The notes under the pieces were generated by a model. The model ran no database searches. It was not told the origin of the DNA and saw nothing but the letters and a program-made list of their open reading frames with translations. The translations under genes were made by a program, and so were the position numbers. This document shows, piece after piece, positions 51,626 to 60,459 of a DNA stretch of 64,000 nucleotides. Numbering within the stretch: the stretch's first letter is position 1; every line of letters starts with the position of its first letter. The DNA lies in the NCBI GenBank assembly GCA_963730325.1, contig CAVSRC010000017.1, positions 1 through 64,000 of the forward strand, written 5' to 3'. Origin of the DNA: CAVSRC01 sp963730325 (GTDB lineage: Bacteria; Pseudomonadota; Alphaproteobacteria; Rhizobiales; Kaistiaceae).

Positions 51626-52360
51626 ATGACCAAACGGCTCGATCTGGCGCTGGTGGAGCGCGGACTGGTGCGCACGCGGGCCCGCGCCCGCGATGCCATC
51701 CTGCGCGGCCATGTCAGCGTCAACGGCAAATTGGTGGCGCGTCCCGCCACGACGGTGGAGCCCGACGCGGCCATCGCCCTCGACGATCCGGCGAGCGGCT
51801 ACGTCTCGCGCGGCAGCCTCAAGATGATCGCGGCACTCGACCGTTTCGGCTATTCGCCGAAGGGGCAGGTGGCGCTCGACATCGGCGCCTCGACCGGCGG
51901 CTTCACACAGGTGCTGCTCGAACGCGGCGCGGCCAAGGTCTACGCCATCGACGTCGGCCACGGCCAGCTCGATCCGGAACTGTCGGCGGACGCGCGCGTC
52001 GTCTCGCGCGAAGGCGTCAATGCACGCGACCTGACGCCTGACGATATCGGCGAGGCGGCGGCGGCAATCGTCGCCGATGTCAGCTTCATCTCGCTCAGAA
52101 TAGTCCTGCCGCCGGTGCTGGCGCTTGCCGGTGCCAACGCCTGGGGCGTCTTCCTGGTCAAGCCGCAATTCGAGGTCGGCCGCGATGCGCTGGGCAAGGG
52201 CGGCATCGTCCGCGACACCGGGCTCGCCGAACGGACGGCGGCGGACATCGCCACCTGGCTCGAGACCGAAATGGGCTGGCGCGCCGACGGCCTGCTGCTG
52301 TCGCCCATCGAAGGCGGCGACGGCAACCGTGAATTCCTGCTGGGCGCCCGTCGTGAGTGA
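51626..52360 (+). CDS. tlyA: TlyA-family rRNA (cytidine-2'-O)-methyltransferase/hemolysin A
   Basis: 244 residues from ATG at 51626. An N-terminal S4 RNA-binding domain (LDLALVERGLVRTRARARDAILRGHVSVNGK) and a Rossmann-fold FtsJ-like methyltransferase with VALDIGASTGGFTQVLLERGA, IDVGHGQLDPEL and ADVSFISLRIVLPPVL. In mycobacteria TlyA methylates 16S and 23S rRNA; the haemolysin name is historical. Its stop lies inside the next gene (8-bp overlap), so the two are coupled. Confidence 0.93.
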   Translation: MTKRLDLALVERGLVRTRARARDAILRGHVSVNGKLVARPATTVEPDAAIALDDPASGYVSRGSLKMIAALDRFGYSPKGQVALDIGASTGGFTQVLLERGAAKVYAIDVGHGQLDPELSADARVVSREGVNARDLTPDDIGEAAAAIVADVSFISLRIVLPPVLALAGANAWGVFLVKPQFEVGRDALGKGGIVRDTGLAERTAADIATWLETEMGWRADGLLLSPIEGGDGNREFLLGARRE

Positions 52361-53576
52361 GACGGTGACGATCGCCGAGCTCGGCCATGCCGGCGACGGC
52401 ATCGCGGAGGTCGGGGGCAACCGCATCTTCGTGCCCTTCACCCTGCCGGGCGAGATCGTCGCCATCGAACGCAAGGGCGCGCGGGCACATCTTGTTGACG
52501 TCATCGCGCCGAGCACCGACCGGGTGCGGCCGCCCTGCCGCCATTTCGGCACCTGCGGCGGCTGCGCGCTGCAACACATGGCGGCGGCCGCCTATCGCGA
52601 CTGGAAGCGGGCGGTCGTGCGGCGCTCCTTCCTGCTCCACCACATCGATGCGGATGTTGAACCTGTCGTTGCCACGACAGCGCGAACGCGCCGCCGCGCG
52701 ATCTTCTCGGCCGTCCACACCAGGGACCGCCTGATCCTCGGCTTCCACCGCCGCGCTACCCACGAGATCGTCGGGATCGAGGAATGTCCGGTGCTTGCCG
52801 GCGACATCGTTGCGGCGCTGCCGCTCATCCGCACGATCGCCGCCCGTGCCATTCGCAAGCGCCGTCAGGCGCGCGTCACGGTTCTCGCCGGCAACGGGCT
52901 CGACATCGCCATCGACGGCGGCGGCAGGCCCGACCGCCCGGCGCTGGAGGACCTCGGCCAATTCGCGCGCGAGCGGGCGATCGCCCGTCTGACGGTGGAC
53001 GGCACCGAAATCTTCGTGAACCGCCGCCCGGAGATCGACGCCGGTGGCGCGGCCCTGTTGCCGCCGTCGGGTGGCTTCGTGCAGGCTTCGGCACAAGCCG
53101 AACAGGCCCTGGCCGAGGCGGTCGTCGCCCATGTCGGCGATGCGGCGCCGGTCGCCGACCTGTTTTCGGGGCTCGGCACCTTTGCCCTCAGGCTGGCGCG
53201 CCGCGCCGCGGTGACGGCGGTCGAGGGCGACGCGACCCTGCTGGAGGCGCTGGCGCAGGCGACGCGTCAGGCAAGCGGCCTCAAGCCGGTGACGACGCTC
53301 CGCCGCGATCTCTTTGCCAACCCGCTTGTCGCCGGCGAACTCGACCGCTTCGGCGCGATCGTCTTCGATCCGCCGGCCGCCGGCGCCAAGGCGCAGAGCC
53401 AGGCGATCGCGCAATCGCGCGTCGCCAGGGTGGTCGCCGTGTCGTGCAATCCGGCAACGCTTGGTCGCGACGCGCGCATCCTGATCGACGGCGGCTATCG
53501 GCTGACGCGCGTCCTGCCGGTCGATCAGTTTCTGTGGTCGGCGGAAATCGAAGTGGTGGCGACCTTCGAACGCTAG
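52353..53576 (+). CDS. Class I SAM-dependent RNA (uracil-5-)methyltransferase, RumA/TrmA type
   Basis: 407 residues from GTG at 52353, overlapping the tlyA end by 8 bp. An N-terminal TRAM-like domain (VTIAELGHAGDGIAEVGG, FVPFTLPGEIV), an iron-sulphur cysteine cluster (PPCRHFGTCGGCALQHM and EECPVL), the SAM motif VADLFSGLGTFALRLA and the catalytic VSCNPATLGRDAR. This matches RlmD/RumA-like m5U methyltransferases acting on 23S rRNA; tRNA cannot be excluded. The tlyA-rumA pair is common in Hyphomicrobiales. Confidence 0.9.
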   Translation: MSETVTIAELGHAGDGIAEVGGNRIFVPFTLPGEIVAIERKGARAHLVDVIAPSTDRVRPPCRHFGTCGGCALQHMAAAAYRDWKRAVVRRSFLLHHIDADVEPVVATTARTRRRAIFSAVHTRDRLILGFHRRATHEIVGIEECPVLAGDIVAALPLIRTIAARAIRKRRQARVTVLAGNGLDIAIDGGGRPDRPALEDLGQFARERAIARLTVDGTEIFVNRRPEIDAGGAALLPPSGGFVQASAQAEQALAEAVVAHVGDAAPVADLFSGLGTFALRLARRAAVTAVEGDATLLEALAQATRQASGLKPVTTLRRDLFANPLVAGELDRFGAIVFDPPAAGAKAQSQAIAQSRVARVVAVSCNPATLGRDARILIDGGYRLTRVLPVDQFLWSAEIEVVATFER

Positions 53577-54673
53577 CGATCGATGATGTCGGTGGTCTCG
53601 ATCTCGATGCCGAAGCCGTCGAGGCCGACATAATGCCGCTCGCGGCTGGCCAGGAGGCGGATCGACTTGACCCCGAGATCGCGCAGGATCTGGGCGCCGA
53701 GGCCGACCTCGCGCCATTCCTCGTCGCGTCTCGCGGTCGTCTCCGCCGGGTTGGCGGCGTCGCGCGTGCGCCCGCCTTCGGCGGCGACGCCCACCGACCC
53801 CTCGCGCAGATAGACGATGATGCCGCGCCCGCCTCGCGCCAATTGGTGGACGACCCGGTTGAGCACACTGTCCGCCCCGAAGACGTCGTCGATCACCGCT
53901 TCGCGGTGGAGTCGCACGGGGATGCCGGTGCCGTCGCCGATGTCGCCGAAAACCAGCGCCAGATGCTGGGTGGCGTCGTATGGCAGGTGATAGGTGAAGG
54001 CGTGCGCCGGGCCGGCCTCGGTGGTCACCGGGAATTCGGCGACGCGCTCGACCAGCTTCTCGCTGCGCTGGCGCAAGGCGATGAGATCGGCCACCGACAC
54101 CAGCTTGAGGCCGTGTTCCGCGGCGAAGCCCGTCACATCGGCGCCACGCTTGACCGTGCCGTCGTCATTGACCAGTTCGGCGAGCACGCCGACCGGCTCG
54201 ATTCCCGCCAGCCGGCAGAGATCGACCGCCGCCTCGGTATGGCCGGAGCGCATGAGCACGCCGCCGTCGCGGGCGATCAGCGGAAAGACATGGCCGGGGC
54301 GAACGAAATCGGCGGCGCCGACATTGGCATTGGCCAGCGCCCGGATGGTGTTGCAGCGCTCCTCCGCCGAGATGCCGGTGGTCATGCCGTGGCGGAAATC
54401 GACCGAGACGGTGAAGGCGGTGCCAAGCGGCGCATCGTTGTCGGCAACCATCGGCTGCAATTGCAGCCGGCGCGCCATCTCGCGCGGCATGGGAGCGCAG
54501 ACGATGCCGGTGGTATGGCGCACGATGAAGCCGATCTTCTCGGGCGTGGCGTGGATGGCGGCGACGATCAGGTCGCCCTCGTTCTCGCGGTCGGCGTCGT
54601 CGGTGACGACGACGATCTCGCCGCGCTTGAAAGCCGCGATGGCCTCTGCCACCGGATCAGTTTGCATGGTCAT
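53573..54673 (-). CDS. ribB: 3,4-dihydroxy-2-butanone 4-phosphate synthase with degenerate GTP cyclohydrolase II domain
   Basis: 366 residues from ATG at 54673 (54667 also possible). The RibB domain is complete: VVVTDDADRENEGDLIVAA with the acidic RENEGD loop at 29-34, HGMTTGISAEERCNTIRALA and RSGHTEAAVDLCRLAG. The C-terminal ~165 residues align in layout with GTP cyclohydrolase II, but the zinc cysteines are missing (LHREAVIDDVFGADSVLNRVV stands where H-S-E-C-x10-C-D-C is expected). So only the ribulose-5-phosphate to DHBP reaction of riboflavin synthesis is likely. The stop overlaps the 3' end of the methyltransferase gene. Confidence 0.9.
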   Translation of the reverse strand: MTMQTDPVAEAIAAFKRGEIVVVTDDADRENEGDLIVAAIHATPEKIGFIVRHTTGIVCAPMPREMARRLQLQPMVADNDAPLGTAFTVSVDFRHGMTTGISAEERCNTIRALANANVGAADFVRPGHVFPLIARDGGVLMRSGHTEAAVDLCRLAGIEPVGVLAELVNDDGTVKRGADVTGFAAEHGLKLVSVADLIALRQRSEKLVERVAEFPVTTEAGPAHAFTYHLPYDATQHLALVFGDIGDGTGIPVRLHREAVIDDVFGADSVLNRVVHQLARGGRGIIVYLREGSVGVAAEGGRTRDAANPAETTARRDEEWREVGLGAQILRDLGVKSIRLLASRERHYVGLDGFGIEIETTDIIDR

Positions 54674-54699
54674 GTGATCTGCCTTGGCGCCCCTGCCGG

Positions 54700-55788
54700 T
54701 CAGCCGACCTGGCCGCGATGTCTGAGATAGTGATCGGCAAGCACGATGGCCAGCATCGCCTCGCCGATGGGAACCGCCCTGATGCCGACGCAGGGGTCGT
54801 GGCGCCCTTTGGTGGATACGTCGACCTCCTCGCCGGCCTGGTTGACGGTGCGGCGCGGGGTGAGGATCGACGAGGTCGGCTTGACGGCGAAACGAGCGAC
54901 CACCGGCTGGCCGGTGGAGATGCCGCCGAGGATGCCGCCGGCATGATTGGAGAGGAAGTGCGGCCGGTTGCCCGCGCCGATGCGCATTTCGTCGGCGTTC
55001 TCCTCGCCGGTGAGCGCCGCGGCGGCGAAGCCGGCGCCGATCTCGACGCCCTTGACCGCGTTGATCGACATCAGCGCCGAGGCGATGTCCTGATCGAGCT
55101 TGGCGTAGATCGGCGCGCCGAGACCGGGCGGAACGCCCTCGGCCACGACCTCGATCACCGCACCGACCGACGAGCCGGCCTTGCGCACGCCGTCGAGATA
55201 GTCCGCCCATTTTTCGGCGGCCGAAGCGTCCGGGCAGAAGAACGGGTTGCGCTCCACCTCGGCCCAGTCCCAGCGCGACCGGTCGACCGTGTGCGGACCG
55301 ATCTGCACCAGCGCGCCGCGCACGGTCACGCCCGGCACCACCTTGCGGGCGATGGCGCCGGCGGCGACGCGGCTCGCCGTCTCGCGCGCCGAGGCGCGCC
55401 CCGAGCCGCGCCAGTCGCGGATGCCGTATTTCTCCTGATAGGTGAAATCGGCATGGCCCGGCCGGTACATCTGCTTGATGTCGCCGTAGTCCTTCGAGCG
55501 CTGGTCGACATTCTCGATCAGGAGCGAAATCGGGGTACCGGTGGTCAGCGTCTCGCCGCTCGATTCGTCCTCGAACACGCCGGAGAGAATCTTCACCGCG
55601 TCCGGCTCGCGGCGCTGGGTGGTGAAGCGCGACTGCCCCGGCCGGCGCCTGTCCATGTGGTGCTGGATCTCGGCCTCGGAGACGGCAATGCGCGGCGGGC
55701 AGCCGTCGATCACGGCGCCGATCGCGCTCCCGTGGCTCTCGCCCCAGGTGGTGACCCGGAAAAGGTGGCCGAAGGTGTTGTGCGACAT
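54700..55788 (-). CDS. aroC: Chorismate synthase
   Basis: 362 residues. Last step of the shikimate pathway (EPSP to chorismate, reduced FMN). Signature patterns are intact: MSHNTFGHLFRVTTWGESHG at the start, DRRRPGQSRFTTQRREPD, YRPGHADFTYQEKYGIRDWRG, SGRASARETASRVAAGA and FLSNHAGGILGGISTGQPVV. It lies 26 bp upstream of ribB on the same strand. A complete gene of normal length. Confidence 0.97.
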   Translation of the reverse strand: MSHNTFGHLFRVTTWGESHGSAIGAVIDGCPPRIAVSEAEIQHHMDRRRPGQSRFTTQRREPDAVKILSGVFEDESSGETLTTGTPISLLIENVDQRSKDYGDIKQMYRPGHADFTYQEKYGIRDWRGSGRASARETASRVAAGAIARKVVPGVTVRGALVQIGPHTVDRSRWDWAEVERNPFFCPDASAAEKWADYLDGVRKAGSSVGAVIEVVAEGVPPGLGAPIYAKLDQDIASALMSINAVKGVEIGAGFAAAALTGEENADEMRIGAGNRPHFLSNHAGGILGGISTGQPVVARFAVKPTSSILTPRRTVNQAGEEVDVSTKGRHDPCVGIRAVPIGEAMLAIVLADHYLRHRGQVG

Positions 55789-55879
55789 CAGGTTCTTGTC
55801 GTTGGGACGCAGCCCGGCGCGGCAATTTCTAGGCGGGCGCGGCCGGGGCGTCAAAGCAAAACGCCGTGGCGAGGCGGCT

Positions 55880-56467
55880 CTACAGCCAGCTTGCCTCGCC
55901 ATTCCGCCACAGAAACACGCGGTCGTGGGGGAAATCCTCAACCACCGTCTGGTGTGGGTCGAGGTGGAGCAGGTGGGCGCGCAGGACGCGGCCGACGCCG
56001 CCATGGGAGACCACCACCAACGGCCGGTCGACCGTCGCCAGCCAACCGACAACGCGCTCGGACAGCATCTCGTAGCTTTCGCCACCCGGCGGCTGGAAGT
56101 CCCATTTGTGGGCCACGCGCTGGGCGATCCAGCCGGGATGCACGCGCTCGATATCGGAATAGGTGAAGCCTTCCCATTCGCCGAAGGTGAGTTCCTTCAG
56201 CCGGTCGTCGGTGCGGTAGTCCTTGGGGTCGAGCCCCATCGCGGTGCGCGCGATCTCCATCGTCTCGCGGGCGCGCCAGAGGGGGCTCGCGACGAAATCG
56301 TAGCCGAGCGCTTCGGGAAATTCGGCCAGCACGGTCTCGCCGTTGCGTTTGGCCTGAACGCGCCCCCTGGCGTTGATGGGCACGTCGTGCTGGCCCTGCA
56401 GGCGGCCTTCGACGTTCCAGTCGGTTTCGCCGTGGCGCAGGAAGACAAGCGTGGGAGTGGCGGACAT
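55880..56467 (-). CDS. Histidine phosphatase family protein (phosphoglycerate mutase-like)
   Basis: 195 residues. The phosphohistidine motif LRHGETDWN is near the N-terminus and the second His is in VVVSHGGVGRVLRAHLL, with REL/KELTFGEWEGF between them. This is the phosphatase branch of the dPGM superfamily, shorter than the 230-250-residue glycolytic GpmA, so a role as a general phosphatase is more likely than glycolysis. It sits between fabI and aroC on the same strand. Confidence 0.9.
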   Translation of the reverse strand: MSATPTLVFLRHGETDWNVEGRLQGQHDVPINARGRVQAKRNGETVLAEFPEALGYDFVASPLWRARETMEIARTAMGLDPKDYRTDDRLKELTFGEWEGFTYSDIERVHPGWIAQRVAHKWDFQPPGGESYEMLSERVVGWLATVDRPLVVVSHGGVGRVLRAHLLHLDPHQTVVEDFPHDRVFLWRNGEASWL

Positions 56468-56518
56468 GAGGTGCGGGGCAAGGGGTAGCCGCGATCGAGG
56501 CGACGGCCCGGTGGATCT

Positions 56519-57334
56519 CTAGACGGAGGCGATGTCCGGGGCGTCCACCGACTTCATGCCGACGACGTGATAGCCGGAATCGACGTGGTGGATTTCGCCG
56601 GTCACGGCGCGTGACAGGTCGGAGAGGAGATAGAGGGCGGCGTCGCCGACTTCCTCGGTGGTGACAGTCTTGTGGAGCGGCGCGTTGTATTCGTTCCACT
56701 TCAGAATGTAGCGGAAGTCGCCGATGCCGCCGGCGGCGGCGAGGGTCTTGATCGGCCCGGACGAGATGGCGTTGACGCGGATGCCGTCCTTGCCGAGGTC
56801 GACGGCGAGGTAGCGCACGCTCGCCTCGAGCGCCGCCTTGGCGACGCCCATGACGTTGTAGTGCGGCATCACCTTCTCGGCGCCGTAATAGGTCAGCGTC
56901 AGGATCGAGCCGCCGTTGGTCATCAGCTTGTGCGCACGCTGGGCGATGGCCGTCAGCGAGTAGCAGGAGATGAGCAAGGTGCGCGAGAAATTGTCGGCGG
57001 TGGTATCGACGTAACGGCCGGTAAGCTGCTCGCGGTCGGAGAAGGCGATGGCGTGGACGACGAAGTCGAGCTCGCCCCACAGTTCCTTCACGCGATCGAA
57101 CACCGCGTCGACCGTCGTCATGTCGGTCACGTCGCAATGGCCGACCACCTCGGCGCCGACTTCGGCGGCGAGCGGCTCGACGCGCTTCCTGAGCTGGTCG
57201 CCCTGATAGGTCATGGCCAGCTTCGCGCCCGCCTGGTGGCAAGCCCGGGTGATGCCCCATGCGATCGAATGGCGGTTGGCGACGCCCAGGATCAGGCCCC
57301 GCTTGCCTGCCATCAATCCTTCCGCACCCGCCAT
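56519..57334 (-). CDS. fabI: Enoyl-[acyl-carrier-protein] reductase (NADH)
   Basis: 271 residues from ATG at 57334. Final reduction of the fatty acid elongation cycle and the target of triclosan in many bacteria. KRGLILGVANRHSIAWGITRA is the FabI-specific cofactor motif, DFVVHAIAFSDREQLTGRYVD the substrate loop, and LTYYGAEKVMPHYNVMGVAKAALEASVR the catalytic Tyr-x6-Lys segment. No odd residues. Likely promoter at 57369-57397. Confidence 0.96.
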   Translation of the reverse strand: MAGAEGLMAGKRGLILGVANRHSIAWGITRACHQAGAKLAMTYQGDQLRKRVEPLAAEVGAEVVGHCDVTDMTTVDAVFDRVKELWGELDFVVHAIAFSDREQLTGRYVDTTADNFSRTLLISCYSLTAIAQRAHKLMTNGGSILTLTYYGAEKVMPHYNVMGVAKAALEASVRYLAVDLGKDGIRVNAISSGPIKTLAAAGGIGDFRYILKWNEYNAPLHKTVTTEEVGDAALYLLSDLSRAVTGEIHHVDSGYHVVGMKSVDAPDIASV

Positions 57335-57368
57335 TTTCTCTGTTTCCCGCGATTTGTCCGGCGGCGTT

Positions 57369-57397
57369 CCTATCGCACAGCCCCCCGGATGCTTCAA
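57369..57397 (-). promoter_or_regulatory. Possible fabI promoter
   Basis: On the minus strand TTGAAG (57397-57392) and GATAGG (57374-57369) are spaced by 17 bases, ending about 35 bp before the fabI start. The -35 element is good, the -10 element is weak. It is the best candidate in the gap. Confidence 0.3.
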
Positions 57398-57515
57398 GCA
57401 AGCCGACCATGCCCTGCCGGAAACCCACGTAGAATAATTCCAGAGGCCGGGTGTTAACGGGGTCCGGGCGTTGGTCATTCCGGCCGCCCAGCGTGAGAAA
57501 AGGGAGACTTTCTGG

Positions 57516-57926
57516 ATGAAGCGATTGATTCTGGGCCTGGTTGCGGGCCTCTTCACCGCCTTGGCGGTGGCCGGCACGGCCAATGCCATGGAACCCGCCA
57601 AGTTCGCGGACAGCTCGCTCGGCAAGATCCTCGTCGATCCCGCCGGCATGACCCTCTACATCTTCGACAAGGACGGCGTCGGCGCGACGATGTCGACCTG
57701 CACCGGAAAGTGCATCGTCAACTGGCCGCCTTTCCTGGCCCCTGACGGCGCCATGGCAGAGGGCGACTGGACCATCGTCGATGTCACCGACAAGGACGGC
57801 AACGCCGCCAAGATGTGGGCCTATGACGGCAAGCCGCTCTACTACTGGATCAAGGACAAGAAGCCCGGCGACGTTACCGGCGACGGCGTCGGCAGTGTCT
57901 GGCACGTGGTGAAGGAAGCCATGTAG
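57516..57926 (+). CDS. Secreted repeat (COG4315-type) lipoprotein-like protein
   Basis: 136 residues from ATG at 57516, with AAGGGAGA upstream. A cleavable signal peptide (MKRLILGLVAGLFTALAVAG, cleavage after ANA) is followed by two copies of a short beta motif: GMTLYIFDKDGVG...CTGKCIVNWPPF and GNAAKMWAYDGKPLYYWIKDKKPGDVTGDG. The L-Y-x-F/W-x-x-D pattern is typical of the 'secreted repeat of unknown function' family (PF03640). There are two cysteines and a conserved W-P-P-F. Periplasmic or secreted; function unknown. Confidence 0.85.
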   Translation: MKRLILGLVAGLFTALAVAGTANAMEPAKFADSSLGKILVDPAGMTLYIFDKDGVGATMSTCTGKCIVNWPPFLAPDGAMAEGDWTIVDVTDKDGNAAKMWAYDGKPLYYWIKDKKPGDVTGDGVGSVWHVVKEAM

Positions 57927-57941
57927 CCTTCCTCACCCGGT

Positions 57942-57967
57942 CGGCGGCGCAGCCCCCCGCGCCGCCG
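57942..57967 (+). terminator. GC-rich hairpin after the secreted repeat gene
   Basis: CGGCGGCGC (57942-57950) and GCGCCGCCG (57959-57967) form a perfect 9-bp stem with an AGCCCCCC loop, 16 bp after the stop codon. There is no T-run, so it may only stabilise the 3' end or help rho-dependent ending. Confidence 0.4.
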
Positions 57968-58035
57968 GCCCTCGGCCCTGCGCCTCGTGCGGGGCCTGTT
58001 CGCAGCGGCGCGACTTGCCTAGACTGCCGCCTGCC

Positions 58036-59454
58036 ATGAATGCCCCCAGCCAGCCGCTGCTCGACCGCTTCGCCGCAATCGTCGGGCCCACCCATGCGCT
58101 CCGCGATCCTCAGGCGATCGCCCCCTATCTCAGCGAGCCGCGCGAGAAGTTTCATGGGGCGACCGCGATGGTGCTCCGTCCGGGGAGCGTCGCCGAGGTC
58201 TCGGCCATCCTGAAACTCGCCAACGAGACGCTGACGCCGATCGTGCCGCAGGGCGGCAATACGGGGCTGGTCGGCGGCCAGATTCCGTCGGAGGCGGGCG
58301 ATCAGATCCTGCTGTCGCTGACGCGGCTGAACCGCATCCGGTCGGTCGACCCGGACAGCAACACGCTGATCGCCGAGGCCGGCGTGACGCTTGACGAGGC
58401 GCGCGCCGCAGCGGACGCGGCCGACCGCCTGTTTCCGCTCAAGCTTGCCTCGGGCGGCTCCTGCGACATCGGCGGCACGGTGTCGACCAATGCCGGCGGC
58501 ACCGAAGTGCTGGCCTATGGCAACATGCGCGAGCTGGTGCTCGGCGTTGAAGCGGTGCTGCCCAACGGCGATGTGTGGGACGGCCTGAGGACGCTGCGCA
58601 AGGACAATACCGGCTACGACCTCAAGCACCTGTTCATCGGCGCGGAAGGCACGCTCGGCGTCGTCACCGCCGCGGTGCTGGCGCTTTCGCCGAAGCCGCG
58701 CGGCATGGCCGTCGCCTTCATCGGCCTGAAGGACCCGGCGACCGCGCTCAAGCTCTTCCACCTCGCGCGCGAGCGCGCCGGCAAGAGCCTCACCGCCTTC
58801 GAGCTGATCCCGCGGATCGGGCTCGAATTCGCGGTCCGCCATGGATCGGGCATGCGCGATCCGCTCGCCGAAGCGCATCCCTGGTACGTGCTCTACGAAT
58901 ATTCCTCCGCCCGCTCCCAGGAAGAGGCCGATGCCGCGGCGGAAGCGATCTTCGCCGCCGGCTTCGCGGCGGACCTGGTGGACGACGGTGCGCTGGCGCA
59001 ATCGCTGGAGCAGGCGGCGGCCTTCTGGCATCTGCGCGAGACCATGTCGGAGGTGCAGAAGCTCGAGGGCGGCTCGATCAAGCACGATGTCGCGGTGCCG
59101 CTCAAGCACGTGCCGGAACTCATCGAACGGGCGTCCGCCGCGGTGGCCGAGATGATCCCGGGCGTGCGCCCCTGCCCGTTCGGCCATATGGGCGACGGCA
59201 ACATCCACCTCAATTTCAGCCAGCCGGTCGCCATGGACAAGGCGGCGTTCCTCGCTCGCTGGGAAGAGGTCAACGCACGCGTCCACGGCATCGTCGGCGA
59301 GCTCGGCGGCACGATTTCGGCCGAGCACGGCATCGGCGTGCTCAAGCGCGACATGCTGAGAGAGGTCAAGAGCCCGCTCGAAATCGCGCTGATGCGCCGG
59401 GTCAAGCAGGCCTTCGATCCCAACGGCATCCTCAATCCCGGCAAGGTTCTGTGA
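58036..59454 (+). CDS. FAD-linked D-2-hydroxyacid (D-lactate/2-hydroxyglutarate) dehydrogenase
   Basis: 472 residues from ATG at 58036. A VAO-type FAD-binding domain with VPQGGNTGLVGGQIP and GGTVSTNAGGTEVLAYGNMRELVLG, then NTGYDLKHLFIGAEGTLGVVT. The C-terminal substrate domain has FGHMGDGNIHLNFSQP (metal and substrate histidines) and TISAEHGIGVLKRDML. These motifs are shared by GlcD, Dld and D-2-hydroxyglutarate dehydrogenases; the last is favoured by overall length and the H-G-I-G-x-x-K/L end, but the substrate is open. Its own transcription unit, followed by a 93-bp gap. Confidence 0.9.
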   Translation: MNAPSQPLLDRFAAIVGPTHALRDPQAIAPYLSEPREKFHGATAMVLRPGSVAEVSAILKLANETLTPIVPQGGNTGLVGGQIPSEAGDQILLSLTRLNRIRSVDPDSNTLIAEAGVTLDEARAAADAADRLFPLKLASGGSCDIGGTVSTNAGGTEVLAYGNMRELVLGVEAVLPNGDVWDGLRTLRKDNTGYDLKHLFIGAEGTLGVVTAAVLALSPKPRGMAVAFIGLKDPATALKLFHLARERAGKSLTAFELIPRIGLEFAVRHGSGMRDPLAEAHPWYVLYEYSSARSQEEADAAAEAIFAAGFAADLVDDGALAQSLEQAAAFWHLRETMSEVQKLEGGSIKHDVAVPLKHVPELIERASAAVAEMIPGVRPCPFGHMGDGNIHLNFSQPVAMDKAAFLARWEEVNARVHGIVGELGGTISAEHGIGVLKRDMLREVKSPLEIALMRRVKQAFDPNGILNPGKVL

Positions 59455-59547
59455 GCCCAGGGCCTTCTCGGTGACACACTGCTAACCCTCTCGAAAATCA
59501 CTCAAATTTAACCCAACCGGTTAAGCCGACGCCAAGCCTGCTGTGGC

Positions 59548-60168
59548 ATGGTGCTCTCCAACAAGCGAGGACCCGAAAAAACCGGGCCCGCTTCGGGAGC
59601 GTTAAGAGGCGTCAAAGTGGCCGGCGAAGCGACCGCCGGGTCGAGCCGGGTGTTCCGGCTCGACCCGCACACCTTGCCCGTGCAGGGTTCCGCCCGAAAC
59701 GGCGGGACGGCAGGCACGGCATTCACCCTCGACCGCGAGTGGGCGATCGTGCACCGGCAGCATCATGCCGGCGCGCCGCTGACGGTGCCGCTGACGAGCT
59801 ATCGCGGCGTGTCGGTGCGCATGGAGCCGGTCGGTACGGTGGGCCAGGTGCGCGTCTTCGTCGAGCTGCTGCACAAGGACCCCACCCTCACTTTGCCGCT
59901 CATCGTCGGCGACGAGCCGGAGGATGTGGCGGCCGACTGGCAGGCATGGGGGCGGGCGCTCAACCTGCCGCTGCTGGTCGTCGGCCAGGACGGATCGGTG
60001 AGCGAACCGCTCGACGATCTCGTCGGCATCATGGCCGGCCCGCCGCGTCCGCGCCGGCGTCATTCCTTCTTCGCCGGAAGGCGACCGCGCTTCCTCACCC
60101 GGCGCAAGACCGGCCATTCGCGCCCGACCGAGCAGCTCGCCGGCCGCGAGATCATCGCCAGGAACTAA
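59548..60168 (+). CDS. Uncharacterised protein, DUF6101-like
   Basis: 206 residues, no signal peptide or membrane segment. A variable N-terminus is followed by FRLDPHTLPVQ, FTLDREWAIVHRQHHAGAPLTVPLTSYRGVSVRME, LLHKDPTLTLPLIVGDEPEDVAADWQAWG and a basic tail RPRFLTRRKTGHSR. It resembles the DUF6101 family found in Hyphomicrobiales, but this is from memory of the pattern. Likely cytoplasmic; function unknown. The start could be at an internal codon since the first 40 residues are not conserved-looking. Confidence 0.6.
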   Translation: MVLSNKRGPEKTGPASGALRGVKVAGEATAGSSRVFRLDPHTLPVQGSARNGGTAGTAFTLDREWAIVHRQHHAGAPLTVPLTSYRGVSVRMEPVGTVGQVRVFVELLHKDPTLTLPLIVGDEPEDVAADWQAWGRALNLPLLVVGQDGSVSEPLDDLVGIMAGPPRPRRRHSFFAGRRPRFLTRRKTGHSRPTEQLAGREIIARN

Positions 60169-60210
60169 CCGCCCCCTATCGATGCGTGATGCGACGCGCT
60201 AGCTTTGGGC

Positions 60211-60459
60211 GTGGCCAGGATCATCTACACGCTGCACGCGGAACGGATGCTTGCCGAGCGCGAAGTAGAGCGCAGCTGGGTGCAAAGGACCGTTGAGAAT
60301 CCGGAGTTTACCGAGCCTGATACGGTCTATTCGGAAGCCGTACGGGCTTTCCGCTCCATACCGGAAAATGGTGGCCGTGTGCTCCGCGTGGTATATGTGC
60401 GGGACGGCGAGGACATGCGCATTATCACGACGTTCTTCGACCGGAGCAGGCGAAAATGA
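60211..60459 (+). CDS. DUF4258 domain protein (RelE/BrnT-like fold)
   Basis: 82 residues from GTG at 60211 (a TTG at 60205 would add two). It begins VARIIYTLHAERMLAEREVERSWVQRTVENPEF, the DUF4258 pattern with the conserved H-A-x-x-R/M-x-x-E/R, followed by beta strands (GRVLRVVYVRDGEDMRIITTFFDRSRRK). Its stop overlaps the ATG of the DUF2283 gene (ATGA), so they are co-translated. DUF4258 proteins are small and toxin-like in fold, but no toxic activity has been established for this one. Confidence 0.8.
   Translation: MARIIYTLHAERMLAEREVERSWVQRTVENPEFTEPDTVYSEAVRAFRSIPENGGRVLRVVYVRDGEDMRIITTFFDRSRRK

Noticed and set aside
51626..52360. Haemolysin function for TlyA
   Set aside because: S4 plus FtsJ-like methyltransferase motifs identify an rRNA methyltransferase; the haemolysin name is historical.
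59500..59530. TTAACCCAACCGGTTAA partial palindrome after the FAD dehydrogenase gene
   Set aside because: Arms are short and imperfect and no T-run follows; not enough to call a terminator or operator.
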